The notes under the pieces are model-generated. The model was not told where the DNA came from, made no database searches, and saw nothing but the letters and a program-made list of their open reading frames with translations. A program made the position numbers and the translations under genes. A DNA stretch of 11,789 nucleotides, taken from Candidatus Brockarchaeota archaeon (GTDB taxonomy: Archaea > Thermoproteota > EX4484-205 > DTQO01). Below, one piece after another: positions 1 through 6,117 of this stretch. Within the stretch, counting starts at the first letter, position 1, and each line of letters begins with the position of its first letter. The DNA lies in assembly GCA_017601265.1 (NCBI GenBank), contig JAFNJA010000057.1:1-11789 (forward strand), written 5' to 3'.

Positions 1-59
1 TTCGCCAGGCGGTTCGGCAGCCGCGGGTAAAAACCTTCCTGCTCAAGCCTGGCAGCCAT
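1..59 (-). CDS. Start of an unidentified gene, cut by window edge
   Basis: An ATG at 57-59 on the minus strand opens a frame that stays open to the window edge and reads MAARLEQEGFYPRLPNRLA. It lies 75 bases downstream of the ssb stop, on the same strand as the operon, so it could be that operon's next gene. A weak AT-rich stretch at about 94-103 could be a promoter. I see no clear ribosome binding site. Only about 19 residues are visible and I do not recognise the family. The frame is plausible from its amino-acid composition and position only. Confidence 0.35.
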   Translation of the reverse strand, partial: MAARLEQEGFYPRLPNRLA

Positions 60-134
60 GGATGTTTGGACGCCAACCCAGGCACGCTACCTCGATTTTC
101 TAATCCCGCGGTTGAAGCCGTTTAAGCCAGAAAC

Positions 135-566
135 CTATCGCCTGTACCTTGAAAAACGCCTTCGGCCGTAGCCGAAACTTCGCGAGTCTTCGTAGACCTT
201 CTCCGAAATGTTGTTGCGCGTGTTGACCTCGGGCATTTCGACGGGGGATTTCTCGATCGTTCCGAACCTTCCCACGTTCAGGCGGATCGAGCCTTTGAAC
301 GTTTTCACGTAGCCGTTCTTCACGGCTATCACCTCGTCCACCTTTACCTGCTCGATGTTTTCGTCCCATAGCGTCAGGATTACCGCCCCCGTTTCATCTC
401 CTATGAGCGCGTCCGCGACCCTGTGGGGCGCGTTGTCCATCTTGGACATTATCTCCCTCGTCTCGCTTATCGAAACGATCTTGGCCGTGACGTTCACGTT
501 CCTGCTGTCGAGTCCCAACGATCCTCCCTTTGTTTCTACGCCTTCCCTTCTCCTCACGTCGGACAT
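135..566 (-). CDS. ssb: Single-stranded DNA-binding protein, single OB fold (crenarchaeal SSB type)
   Basis: This 143-residue protein has one OB fold at about residues 22-106 and a short basic tail rich in Arg, Tyr and Phe (FGYGRRRFSRYRR). The stretch RNVNVTAKIVSISETREI, followed by ALIGDETGAVILTLWDE and then VKTFKGSIRLNVG, closely follows the pattern of Sulfolobus-type SSB/RPA OB folds. Trp67 and Phe90 sit where DNA-stacking aromatics are expected. Crenarchaeal SSBs usually end in an acidic tail; here the tail is basic, so it may hold DNA or RNA rather than recruit partners. The likely role is protecting single-stranded DNA in replication and repair. It is the gene after hisD, with a 40-base gap that contains a TATA-like GTTTATAAC (616-624), so it may also have its own promoter. 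ATG start. Confidence 0.85.
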   Translation of the reverse strand: MSDVRRREGVETKGGSLGLDSRNVNVTAKIVSISETREIMSKMDNAPHRVADALIGDETGAVILTLWDENIEQVKVDEVIAVKNGYVKTFKGSIRLNVGRFGTIEKSPVEMPEVNTRNNISEKVYEDSRSFGYGRRRFSRYRR

Positions 567-606
567 TTACCGCTCTTACCTGCTGACTTTCGCCATGCCG
601 GGCTGC

Positions 607-1929
607 CTAGCGCTTGTTATAAACGTTGTGCAAAGAACGAGCCCGCATCCTCGAGTCTATGCTCAATGCGTGCGCCTCGAGGCCTTCGAGTTCCGCCAAT
701 TTCTTGGCCGATTCGCGTGCTTTAGCGGCCTTCACGCTGAACTCTTGGATCGAGATCAACCTTATGAAGTCGTTGACCGATATCCCGCCCCGTACGCTCG
801 CGAAGCCTCCGGTAGGCAATATGTGGCTGCTGCCCGAGGCGTAGTCCGCGATGGCGCAAGCCGAGTTTTTTCCAACCAAAACGGTCCCGCAACTTTCCAC
901 GCGTTTCTGCAGCTTCGCGGCATCCTTGGTTTGTATGGATACGTGCTCGGGCGAGATCCTGTTGCAAGCTTCCACCGCCTTTTCCGCGTCATCGACGACC
1001 AAGACAAACCCGTTTTTCTCCAACGAACGCCTAGCGATCTCCCGCCTGCGGAGCCGGCCAACCTGCGCCGTTATTTCGTCATCCACTTCCCTGGCCAACC
1101 TCTCGGAAGTGGTTATGAGGAACACCTTCGACTCCTCAGAATGCTCGGCTTGAGCCATGATGTCCCAAGCTATGGCTCTCGCGTCCGCCGTCTCGTCGGC
1201 TATGACCGCCAGCTCGGAAGGGCCAGCTGGCATGTCTATGGCGACCCCGAAACCCGAAACGACCTGCTTGGCCGCTGAAACGTACGCGTTCCCGGGACCC
1301 ACGATCTTTTCGACGGGGCGGATCGTCTTTGTCCCGAAGGCCATCGCGCCGACCGCCGCGACGAGGTTGCACCTGTAGATCTCATCCAACCCCAATTGGC
1401 GGGCTGCCGCCAAAATGGCCGGGTGGATCTCTTTTCCCGGTTTCGGAGGCGTGCAAACCGCTATCTCCTCGACTCCGGCTACCAAAGCGGGAACCGCCGC
1501 CATGAGGAGCGAAGACGGGTAGGGGGCTAGTCCTCCTGGAACGACGATCCCGACCCTCCGCATCGGCCTCGCCACCCTCGCGTACCTGACGCCCTCGTCA
1601 ACCCGGAGCTTGAACGGGACTTTTTCCAATTGGGCCCTGGAGACCCTCTCGAGGTTCCTTATCGAGTACCTCATGGCTTTCAAATATTCCTCTCCGACCT
1701 TGCCGGCCGCCGCTTCGATCTCTTCCTCCGCGACTTTCAGCTCCTCCGGCCCGAGCCTCACGTTGTCGAAAGGAGGCGGCTTCGCCGTGTACTCCAGGAG
1801 CGCCTCGTCCCCCCTTTCCGCCACGTCCAAGACTATCCTTTCGACGTAACCCCTGCCCTCGAACCCCAGGGAAAGCCTGGCCAGGTTGGGCCTGGCCAAT
1901 TCCAGGACGCTTCCAACCCTTTTCAGCAA
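607..1929 (-). CDS. hisD: Histidinol dehydrogenase
   Basis: This cytosolic enzyme catalyses the last two steps of histidine synthesis, oxidising L-histidinol to L-histidine with two NAD+. At 440 residues it is the usual family length. The signature block KIVGPGNAYVSAAKQVV (208-224) is present, followed by DMPAGPSELAVIADE. By comparison with the E. coli enzyme the zinc ligands are Gln260, His263 (MAQAEHSEES), Asp362 (SACAIADYASG) and His420 (LEAHALSID). The catalytic Glu328-His329 pair lies in NRISPEHVSIQ. All are intact, so it should be active. The start is a TTG, 38 bases after the methylase stop; CTTATA at 1961-1966 lies about 32 bases upstream and could drive a leaderless transcript. No other his gene is in the window, so the pathway is scattered or lies elsewhere. 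Confidence 0.97.
   Translation of the reverse strand: MLKRVGSVLELARPNLARLSLGFEGRGYVERIVLDVAERGDEALLEYTAKPPPFDNVRLGPEELKVAEEEIEAAAGKVGEEYLKAMRYSIRNLERVSRAQLEKVPFKLRVDEGVRYARVARPMRRVGIVVPGGLAPYPSSLLMAAVPALVAGVEEIAVCTPPKPGKEIHPAILAAARQLGLDEIYRCNLVAAVGAMAFGTKTIRPVEKIVGPGNAYVSAAKQVVSGFGVAIDMPAGPSELAVIADETADARAIAWDIMAQAEHSEESKVFLITTSERLAREVDDEITAQVGRLRRREIARRSLEKNGFVLVVDDAEKAVEACNRISPEHVSIQTKDAAKLQKRVESCGTVLVGKNSACAIADYASGSSHILPTGGFASVRGGISVNDFIRLISIQEFSVKAAKARESAKKLAELEGLEAHALSIDSRMRARSLHNVYNKR
616..624 (-). promoter_or_regulatory. TATA-like box upstream of ssb
   Basis: GTTTATAAC on the minus strand overlaps the last codons of hisD and lies about 54 bases before the ssb ATG. A start site 25 bases downstream would fall near an ATG at 594-596 that opens a six-codon frame (MAKVSR, then TAA), in frame with ssb and ending four codons before it. 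This gives a short leader and possibly a leader peptide. Only the match to the archaeal TATA pattern and the spacing support it. Confidence 0.35.
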
Positions 1930-1960
1930 AAACGCTCGCTGACTTGGCCGGCTTCGAGCC

Positions 1961-1966
1961 TATAAG
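1961..1966 (-). promoter_or_regulatory. Possible TATA box for hisD
   Basis: CTTATA on the minus strand lies just after the methylase stop and about 32 bases before the hisD TTG. That is the spacing expected for a leaderless archaeal promoter, and hisD has no convincing ribosome binding site. It could equally be chance inside an operon gap. Confidence 0.3.
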
Positions 1967-1967
1967 G

Positions 1968-3131
1968 CTACTTCTTGGACAGCAGGGCGATGAAGTATCC
2001 CGGCGAATCCTTTTGCCGGAGGGGGTTGAAGCGTATCGCGCTGCCCTCCCCGAGATCGACCTTCTCGCCGAGAGGCGAATGTACCTCCGCGATGCGAACC
2101 CCGTTCGAGTACCTGGCCGCTGAAAGCACCACCTCCTCGTTCTCCTCCTTGGACAGCGTGCACGTCGTGTACGCTATCCTCCCGCCGGTTTTCACGCACC
2201 TTACGGCCTCGCAAAGGATCTGGAGCTGGAGGGATGACAGGTTTGCCAAATCCGATCCGCTCAACCGCTGGTAAAGCTTCGGTCTCAGGCCGATCGCCGT
2301 GCAAGGGGGATCGACCATCGCGCAATCCACCCCGCTTACGACCCCGTCCCTAGCAAGGTACCTAGCGTCGTGGATTAAGCAAGTAACGTTAGCTACCCCC
2401 AGCCTGCGGAGGTTCGCCCTAAGCCTCTCGACCTTCTTGGCGTTCCTGTCCACCGAAATTATCTTGCCCGCGTTTTTCATCATCTGCGCCATGGCCCCCG
2501 TCTTTCCGCCCGGCGAGGCGCAGACGTCGAGGACGGTTTCGCCCGGCTTTGGGTCCAAGATCCTGCAAGCGAGCATCGAGGGCAAACTTTGCGGATAAAA
2601 CGCTCCATCGAGGTACTCGGCCATCTCCAAGAATTTTGCCGTCCTGAACCTGCTGTTCGTGACGTCCACCGCCAAGCCTCGCCTGCGCTCCAAGATTTCG
2701 CGCTCTCCTTGGACCGCGACGCCTTCTCCGACGGCCTGCTCGTACTTGTCGACGACGGAGACGGGGTTGCCGCGCCTTAAGCCCCGGCAGTTGTGCACTC
2801 CGGGAGCGTACAGGTTAGCGCCCATCATGACCGCCTCGGCCGCTTCCTTCTTGGCGACGACCTTGCATTCTTTGGGAGAGAGGGGAAGCCCCTCTTCCAC
2901 GGGCACGCTCACCGCCTCTTCCAGCAAAGAGTGCTGTTCCGCGTCGAGGCCGTGCCCGCGCAACGATTCTACCACCTGCCCTGGTGACGATTTGATAGTG
3001 TTGGCCCGGACGAAGTACCTTGTCGGAGGGGTTCGCAGCGCTCCGAGAAGTAGATGGCCTTCCCCGGGGTGAGCTCTCTCCAAGATTCGCGAAAGTTCAC
3101 CGGAAAAAAGCTCAAAGCGATCGGCTCTCAA
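1968..3131 (-). CDS. PUA-domain RNA cytosine-C5 methyltransferase (NSUN6-like)
   Basis: This SAM-dependent enzyme should place m5C in tRNA or rRNA. The 387 residues comprise an N-terminal family-specific region, a PUA RNA-binding domain at about 88-160 (AVMMGANLYAPGVHNCRGL is typical) and a C-terminal Rossmann methylase domain. SAM-binding motif I is VLDVCASPGGKT (200-211). The motif IV cysteine is Cys277 in DPPCT, and the attacking cysteine is Cys324 in YTTCTLSKEENEEVV. The order PUA then methylase matches eukaryotic NSUN6 and its archaeal relatives, which modify C72 in the tRNA acceptor stem; that target is inferred from the domain layout. The TTG start lies 4 bases after the nob1 stop, so the two are co-transcribed and perhaps coupled. 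It fits an operon with an RNA-maturation theme. Confidence 0.92.
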   Translation of the reverse strand: MRADRFELFSGELSRILERAHPGEGHLLLGALRTPPTRYFVRANTIKSSPGQVVESLRGHGLDAEQHSLLEEAVSVPVEEGLPLSPKECKVVAKKEAAEAVMMGANLYAPGVHNCRGLRRGNPVSVVDKYEQAVGEGVAVQGEREILERRRGLAVDVTNSRFRTAKFLEMAEYLDGAFYPQSLPSMLACRILDPKPGETVLDVCASPGGKTGAMAQMMKNAGKIISVDRNAKKVERLRANLRRLGVANVTCLIHDARYLARDGVVSGVDCAMVDPPCTAIGLRPKLYQRLSGSDLANLSSLQLQILCEAVRCVKTGGRIAYTTCTLSKEENEEVVLSAARYSNGVRIAEVHSPLGEKVDLGEGSAIRFNPLRQKDSPGYFIALLSKK

Positions 3132-3135
3132 GAGC

Positions 3136-3657
3136 TCAAACCTTGCTCCTCTTCACCACTCTTCTTTTCAAGTCGGTTCCGCAGACCGGGCACGTTGGCT
3201 GACTGTTCGGGGGGTACGTCCGGCGGCACGCGGGGCAGAACAAGGACCACGTGAAGGCGAGGGTGATCCCCGACGCCGCGACGGGTATGAAAGAGACGCG
3301 GATCTTCGCCGAGACGTTTTGTATTGCGTAGTCGTCTGATATTATTGCTACTTCGCGGCCGCCTTCCTTCAGGTCCAAAGCCAAGGCGAGAAGCTCCTTG
3401 TCGGTTTTCGAGAGGGCCGAACCTTCGCCAAGCGACTTCACGACTTCTTTGATGGCCGCGGCTGACCTCTTCGAAGGTTTCCTGGCCTTCAATCTTCTCG
3501 AAGATATCGCGGCTTCGATCCTCATGGACAGCACCTCGCTTGCCCTGACCTCTTCTACGACCCCGGGCACCGTGAAGGCTTCTCCGCTCAGCGCCGTTGG
3601 TGCCAAGCCTTGGATGAGGGCCGTGGCGTCAAGCACGTAGCACTTTGCCTTTTCCAT
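3136..3657 (-). CDS. nob1: Endoribonuclease Nob1 (16S rRNA 3'-end maturation)
   Basis: A PIN nuclease domain is followed by a zinc ribbon, the archaeal Nob1 layout. Numbering from the GTG one codon upstream of the ATG chosen here (subtract one for this start), the acidic PIN residues are Asp11 (LDATALI), Glu36/37 (VVEEVR), Asp87 (SKTDKELLALA) and Asp109/110 (IISDDYAIQ). The zinc ribbon has CPAC (142-145) and CPVC (157-160), followed by a basic tail. Nob1 cuts pre-16S rRNA at the mature 3' end during late small-subunit assembly. The ATG overlaps the nadK stop as TGATG; the upstream GTG would give a 4-base overlap. Either way translation is probably coupled to nadK. All key residues are present. 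Confidence 0.93.
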   Translation of the reverse strand: MEKAKCYVLDATALIQGLAPTALSGEAFTVPGVVEEVRASEVLSMRIEAAISSRRLKARKPSKRSAAAIKEVVKSLGEGSALSKTDKELLALALDLKEGGREVAIISDDYAIQNVSAKIRVSFIPVAASGITLAFTWSLFCPACRRTYPPNSQPTCPVCGTDLKRRVVKRSKV

Positions 3658-4469
3658 CACTCGCCTCTTGCCAACCTCGAAGTTCTTTGCTCCATGTACT
3701 TGCCCGTGAACCTGATCAGATTGGTCCTGTTCTTCGAAGCGGCGACCCTTAGTTCCGAATGGAAAGGCAACCTGCGTACGAATATCCCGTCAACCGTCAC
3801 GGCTGTTTCGACCCCCTGCCTTGCCTGCTTTATCTTCAACGTCGCCGAAGAGGGGAGCACGATGGACCTTATGGGCCTGCTCGCGCATATGGGCGTCAAG
3901 ATGACGGCGTCCAGGTCTGTACTGACTATCGGACCGCCGGCGTTCAGGGAAAAGGCCGTAGAGCCCAGCGGCGATGAAACTATCGCGCCGTCCCCAAGGA
4001 CCCTCACCATGCCGAAGTTGTCTACGTCCACGTCAAGGTAGGCCATCCTCAAGTGGGCCGTCAAGCTTACGGCGACCTCGTTCGTGGCTTCGGGGAGAGC
4101 CGCGCCGTCGAGCCAAGACGAGATCTTGATGGCGCTCTCCATCCTGTAGTCGTTGGCGAAAACCCTCTCGAGCGCTTCCGGTATCTGGTCTGGGGCGATT
4201 TCGGCCAGGTAACCCTTCGCGCCAAGGTTCACGTGGAGGATGGGCGTGTTGGGGTCGCTTGCCAGGAGGGCTCCCCTCAGGAGGGTGCCGTCTCCTCCGA
4301 TGCAGACGAGAAGGTCGCACGAAAGCTTGCCTATCTGCGTTTCAAGCTCATCCTCGGCAACGGCGATCGAGTCGACACGGCGGCCTTTGGCGCACTCCGC
4401 CACCTGGCAGGCGGCTTTCTCGGCCTCCTTCATGTCTTCCCTGTAAACGACGCCTATCCTCTCGTACAA
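3657..4469 (-). CDS. nadK: NAD kinase
   Basis: This cytosolic enzyme phosphorylates NAD+ to NADP+ using ATP or polyphosphate. The 270-residue protein shows the family motifs: CIGGDGTLLRG (GGDGT at 58-62, with catalytic Asp60), the Asn-Glu pair in EATNEVAVS (130-131), and the glycine-rich block LGDGAIVSSPLGSTAFSLN (158-176), followed by AGGP and TPICASRP. The start is a TTG with an in-frame TGA two codons upstream, which rules out a longer form. It is the first gene of the minus-strand operon (nadK, nob1, methylase, hisD, ssb). Its promoter is probably one of the TATA boxes near 4567-4606, giving a leader of roughly 80 bases or more with strong folding potential. Confidence 0.95.
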   Translation of the reverse strand: MYERIGVVYREDMKEAEKAACQVAECAKGRRVDSIAVAEDELETQIGKLSCDLLVCIGGDGTLLRGALLASDPNTPILHVNLGAKGYLAEIAPDQIPEALERVFANDYRMESAIKISSWLDGAALPEATNEVAVSLTAHLRMAYLDVDVDNFGMVRVLGDGAIVSSPLGSTAFSLNAGGPIVSTDLDAVILTPICASRPIRSIVLPSSATLKIKQARQGVETAVTVDGIFVRRLPFHSELRVAASKNRTNLIRFTGKYMEQRTSRLARGE

Positions 4470-4482
4470 AGCTCAAACATCT

Positions 4483-4550
4483 GGGCGGACACCAAACGCT
4501 CGACGTCTCAAATGCGTTGTGGTCCTGCCTAAAGGCGAAGGCCGGCGCCC
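4483..4550 (-). other. Potential structured RNA in the nadK leader
   Basis: Read on the minus strand, this 68-base stretch can form a closed three-way junction. An outer stem GGGCG (4550-4546) pairs with CGCCC (4487-4483). A hairpin GCCT...AGGC follows, then a longer hairpin opening with GGAC and AACGC and closing with GCGTT and GTCC. A minus-strand TATA box at 4567-4573 would place transcription initiation very near its 5' end. It is not a tRNA and I do not recognise a known riboswitch or C/D RNA. It could be a regulatory leader of the nadK operon, a separate small RNA, or chance folding in GC-rich DNA. Confidence 0.35.
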
Positions 4551-4566
4551 AAAACTCCCCAAAACC

Positions 4567-4573
4567 TATAAAA
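4567..4573. promoter_or_regulatory. TATA box between nadK operon and tRNA-Leu
   Basis: TATAAAA on the plus strand, TTTTATA on the minus strand. On the minus strand it lies about 100 bases before the nadK start and would begin a transcript at the edge of the folded leader. On the plus strand it lies about 50 bases before tRNA-Leu. It may serve either direction of this divergent pair. Confidence 0.45.
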
Positions 4574-4598
4574 CGCGGATGGCGGGAGGCGTTGCAGG

Positions 4599-4606
4599 TA
4601 TAAAAA
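4599..4606 (+). promoter_or_regulatory. TATA box of tRNA-Leu
   Basis: TATAAAAA lies 11 bases before the first base of tRNA-Leu. That is slightly closer than the usual 25 or so bases from TATA centre to start site, so the box at 4567-4573 may be the one used, with a short 5' extension removed by RNase P. The complement TTTTTATA could also act leftward. Confidence 0.45.
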
Positions 4607-4626
4607 GCGGGGAAAAAGCGGGGGTA

Positions 4627-4642
4627 GGCCAAACCCCCCAAT
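4627..4642 (+). other. tRNA-Leu intron 1 (D-arm, about position 9/10)
   Basis: GCCAA occurs at 4628-4632 and again at 4643-4647; only one copy belongs in the D-arm, so the DNA between them is extra. The run of Cs in the insert (4634-4639) can pair with the Gs of the 5' acceptor strand (4620-4624). This leaves 3-nt bulges TAG (4625-4627) and AAT (4640-4642), a relaxed bulge-helix-bulge substrate for the splicing endonuclease. By comparison with mature tRNAs the ends are ambiguous by 1 or 2 bases. Position 9/10 is non-canonical, known mainly in TACK archaea. Confidence 0.75.
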
Positions 4643-4704
4643 GCCAAGCCAGGTCAAAGGCGCAGGGCTCAGAACCCTGTCTCGAAGGAGTTCGAGGGCT
4701 CAAA

Positions 4705-4728
4705 GCGGCCCGCTAAGGGCTGGGAGAA
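4705..4728 (+). other. tRNA-Leu intron 2 (T-loop, position 59/60)
   Basis: This 24-nt insert splits the T-loop CTCAAA/T. Its fold is a clear bulge-helix-bulge. Exon CTCA (4699-4702) faces GGAG (4723-4726) with one A-G mismatch. The 3-nt bulges are AAG (4703-4705) and AAT (4727-4729). The inner stem CGGCCC pairs with GGGCTG around loop GCTAA (4712-4716). Cutting after the second base of each bulge restores a 7-nt T-loop exactly. Confidence 0.85.
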
Positions 4729-4744
4729 TCCCTCCCCCCGCACC

Positions 4745-4749
4745 TTTTT
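4745..4749 (+). terminator. T-run terminator after tRNA-Leu
   Basis: TTTTT begins two bases after the discriminator base of tRNA-Leu. Short T-runs without a hairpin end transcription in archaea. Confidence 0.5.
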
Positions 4750-4902
4750 ACCACGCGCAGCCGAGGGCCTCATTCTCGATTTCGCGCCTTTTGCCCCATT
4801 CCAAGCTTCCTCTAGGGCTTTAGCATACCCGCCTATGCCGAGGTGATCGTTCAGTTCGGGCTTTTGGCAATGACTTAGAGACTGAACCGCGTTCGTTAGA
4901 AA
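4750..4902. other. Intergenic region, no gene seen
   Basis: Between the tRNA-Leu terminator and the promoter of the NagB-like gene I find no convincing reading frame on either strand. There is no tRNA, and only weak C/D-box-like motifs whose boxes do not match well. Confidence 0.5.
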
Positions 4903-4908
4903 TAAAAT

Positions 4909-4915
4909 CTATAAG
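4909..4915 (+). promoter_or_regulatory. TATA box of the NagB-like gene
   Basis: CTATAAG, preceded by an A-rich BRE-like stretch (AATAAAAT, 4901-4908), is centred about 31 bases before the TTG start at 4943. The transcript would begin within a few bases of the start codon, so it is leaderless or nearly so. This supports choosing that TTG. Confidence 0.6.
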
Positions 4916-4942
4916 CGCTGGTATCGAGCCCGCGGTCCCGCA

Positions 4943-5884
4943 TTGGTCCCGGAAAGCGAGGGTTCGGATTTCGACGAACTCGTGTCCAGAATAACGGTTG
5001 CGGCGAACGAAGAGCTGATGGGGCAAATTGCGGCAAGGGCGATCTTGGAGGACGTGGAGGACGCGATAAGAAAGGGGGGAAGGGCCGTCATGCTTTTCGC
5101 TTCTGCCCCTTCCCAGCACTCAACTTGGAAGGCGATGATAGACATCGCCAAGAGGGGCGCGGCTGACGTTGACGCTGGGAAGATAATCGCTTTCCACATG
5201 GACGAGTACTTGGGGCTGGAGCCCGACGCTCCCCAACTTTTCGGCAAGGTATTGAGAAAGATGCTTTTCGAACCTTTGGGGATCAAGGCGGAGAACGTCC
5301 GATATTTCGACGACAGGCTGGCCTACGGGACGGCTGTCCTGCTCAGGAAGGCGATCGCCGCCGCGGAGCCCGAAAGCTTGGTGGACGAACTTTCCAGGAA
5401 GCTTGAGCGGGAAGCGGAAAAGCACTTGGAGGAGATCGCGGCAGCGTTCGAGAACGCGGGAGGGGTTTTTGACGCCGTGGTGGGGGGAATAGGAAAGCAT
5501 CCGCACCTGGCCTTCAACGACGCTCCGGACGCGAGATTCGACGACCCGAAGGTGGTGAAGGTAGTCAGGCTGTCCGAGGTTTCGCGCCAACAGCAAGTTG
5601 ATGACGGCGAGTTCAAAAGGCTCGAGGACGTCCCGACGCACGCCCTCACGTTCACGCTCCCGCCCATATTTAACGCCAGGAAGATCCACATCATAGTGCC
5701 TAAAGCTTTCAAGGCGAGCGCCGTCAAGCAAACCTTGGACGGGCACGTATCCGAGGAAGCGCCCGCCTCCGGGCTGCGCCAGCCGCACGTCTTGCCGAAG
5801 GTCAAGTTCTACCTAGACAAGGATTCGGCAAGGCTCTCAAAAGTCGCCCAAGAGGCTATCAAAAGAAAGGGTTTAGTCCGATAA
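4943..5884 (+). CDS. NagB-family (glucosamine-6-phosphate deaminase/isomerase-like) protein
   Basis: The 313 residues match the NagB/6-phosphogluconolactonase fold in order: a phosphate-loop region AVMLFASAPSQHSTWKAM (48-65), IIAFHMDEYLGL (81-92, with the Asp87 general base), GGIGKHPHLAFNDAP (181-195), SRQQQVDDGEF (214-224) and EEAPASGLRQPHVLP (271-285). In E. coli NagB the loop is GIG-x-DGH-x-AFNEP, with Asp141, His143 and Glu148 in ring opening. Here Asp141 is replaced by His, the next Gly by Pro, and Glu148 by Asp, while the central His remains. The protein is about 45 residues longer than NagB because of a charged, probably helical insert (about 134-172). It is therefore a NagB homologue whose substrate may be a different amino-sugar or sugar phosphate. 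It stands alone, with a TTG start behind a good TATA box. Confidence 0.8.
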   Translation: MVPESEGSDFDELVSRITVAANEELMGQIAARAILEDVEDAIRKGGRAVMLFASAPSQHSTWKAMIDIAKRGAADVDAGKIIAFHMDEYLGLEPDAPQLFGKVLRKMLFEPLGIKAENVRYFDDRLAYGTAVLLRKAIAAAEPESLVDELSRKLEREAEKHLEEIAAAFENAGGVFDAVVGGIGKHPHLAFNDAPDARFDDPKVVKVVRLSEVSRQQQVDDGEFKRLEDVPTHALTFTLPPIFNARKIHIIVPKAFKASAVKQTLDGHVSEEAPASGLRQPHVLPKVKFYLDKDSARLSKVAQEAIKRKGLVR

Positions 5885-6117
5885 CGGGCCGCGTAGTGGA
5901 GGTGATTCGATTCGACCGTCCGCGACTGGGAGGCCGCGCCGCATCCCTTCGCACGGTGGTAGTGGCAATCCGGTAAACTTTCCCTTCCTCCGGCCCATGG
6001 ACGTCGAGGCATTGCAAACAGCTAACGAATCGGGAAAACGCCGGTAACGGCGCTCTCGGGGTTACGAGCTTTTGAAGCTTCCCGGGCCTGGGAGCGGGGC
6101 GGAGCTTCGCGTCGGCT
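5885..6117. other. Convergent intergenic region
   Basis: This gap lies between two genes that end toward each other. Apart from the hairpin at 6039-6052 it holds no open frame of note. Tracts such as GATTCGATTCGACC (5905-5918) resemble tRNA T-arms, but no acceptor or anticodon stem fits. Confidence 0.5.
6035..6052 (-). terminator. Hairpin terminator after the winged-helix gene
   Basis: On the minus strand a perfect 5-bp stem CGCCG-TTAC-CGGCG is followed at once by TTTT, 66 bases after the stop of the winged-helix membrane gene. On the plus strand the loop is the stable GTAA tetraloop but no T-run follows, so the leftward direction is favoured. Confidence 0.5.

Larger units (their letters stand above)
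4618..4742 (+). tRNA. tRNA-Leu(CAG) with two introns
   Basis: The acceptor stem is GCGGGGG (4618-4624) with CCCCCGC (4735-4741) and discriminator A4742. The anticodon stem CAGGG/CCCTG (4663-4667/4675-4679) closes loop CTCAGAA, giving anticodon CAG, which reads CUG. A long variable arm, CTC-GAAG-GAG, follows as expected for leucine. The T-stem is GAGGG (4694-4698) with CCCTC (4730-4734). Two insertions break the gene. The first, about 16 nt, lies at the start of the D-arm (4627-4642 or 4628-4643). The second, 24 nt, lies in the T-loop (4705-4728). Removing both gives a normal 85-nt type II tRNA beginning GCGGGGGTAGCCAAG, like archaeal tRNA-Leu. CCA is not fully encoded (CC then T-run), so tRNA nucleotidyltransferase must finish it. 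Confidence 0.92.

Noticed and set aside
21..111. Nested inverted repeats CCGCGGG/CCCGCGG and GCCTGG/CCAGGC resembling an RNA gene
   Set aside because: No tRNA arms fit inside, the spacing does not match SRP or RNase P RNA, and the stems overlap the start of a possible gene on the minus strand.
355..1278. Long plus-strand open frame of 307 codons opposite ssb and hisD
   Set aside because: It lies entirely antisense to two clear genes, has no recognisable protein motif, and is explained by the GC-rich codon pattern of the other strand.
4841..4886. Possible C/D-box small RNA
   Set aside because: Only one clear CTGA and imperfect C boxes are present; spacing and guide regions do not fit.
5885..6000. 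tRNA-like stretches (GATTCGATTCGACC, GGTGGTAGTGGCAATCC)
   Set aside because: No acceptor, anticodon or T-stem pairing could be built around them, even allowing introns.
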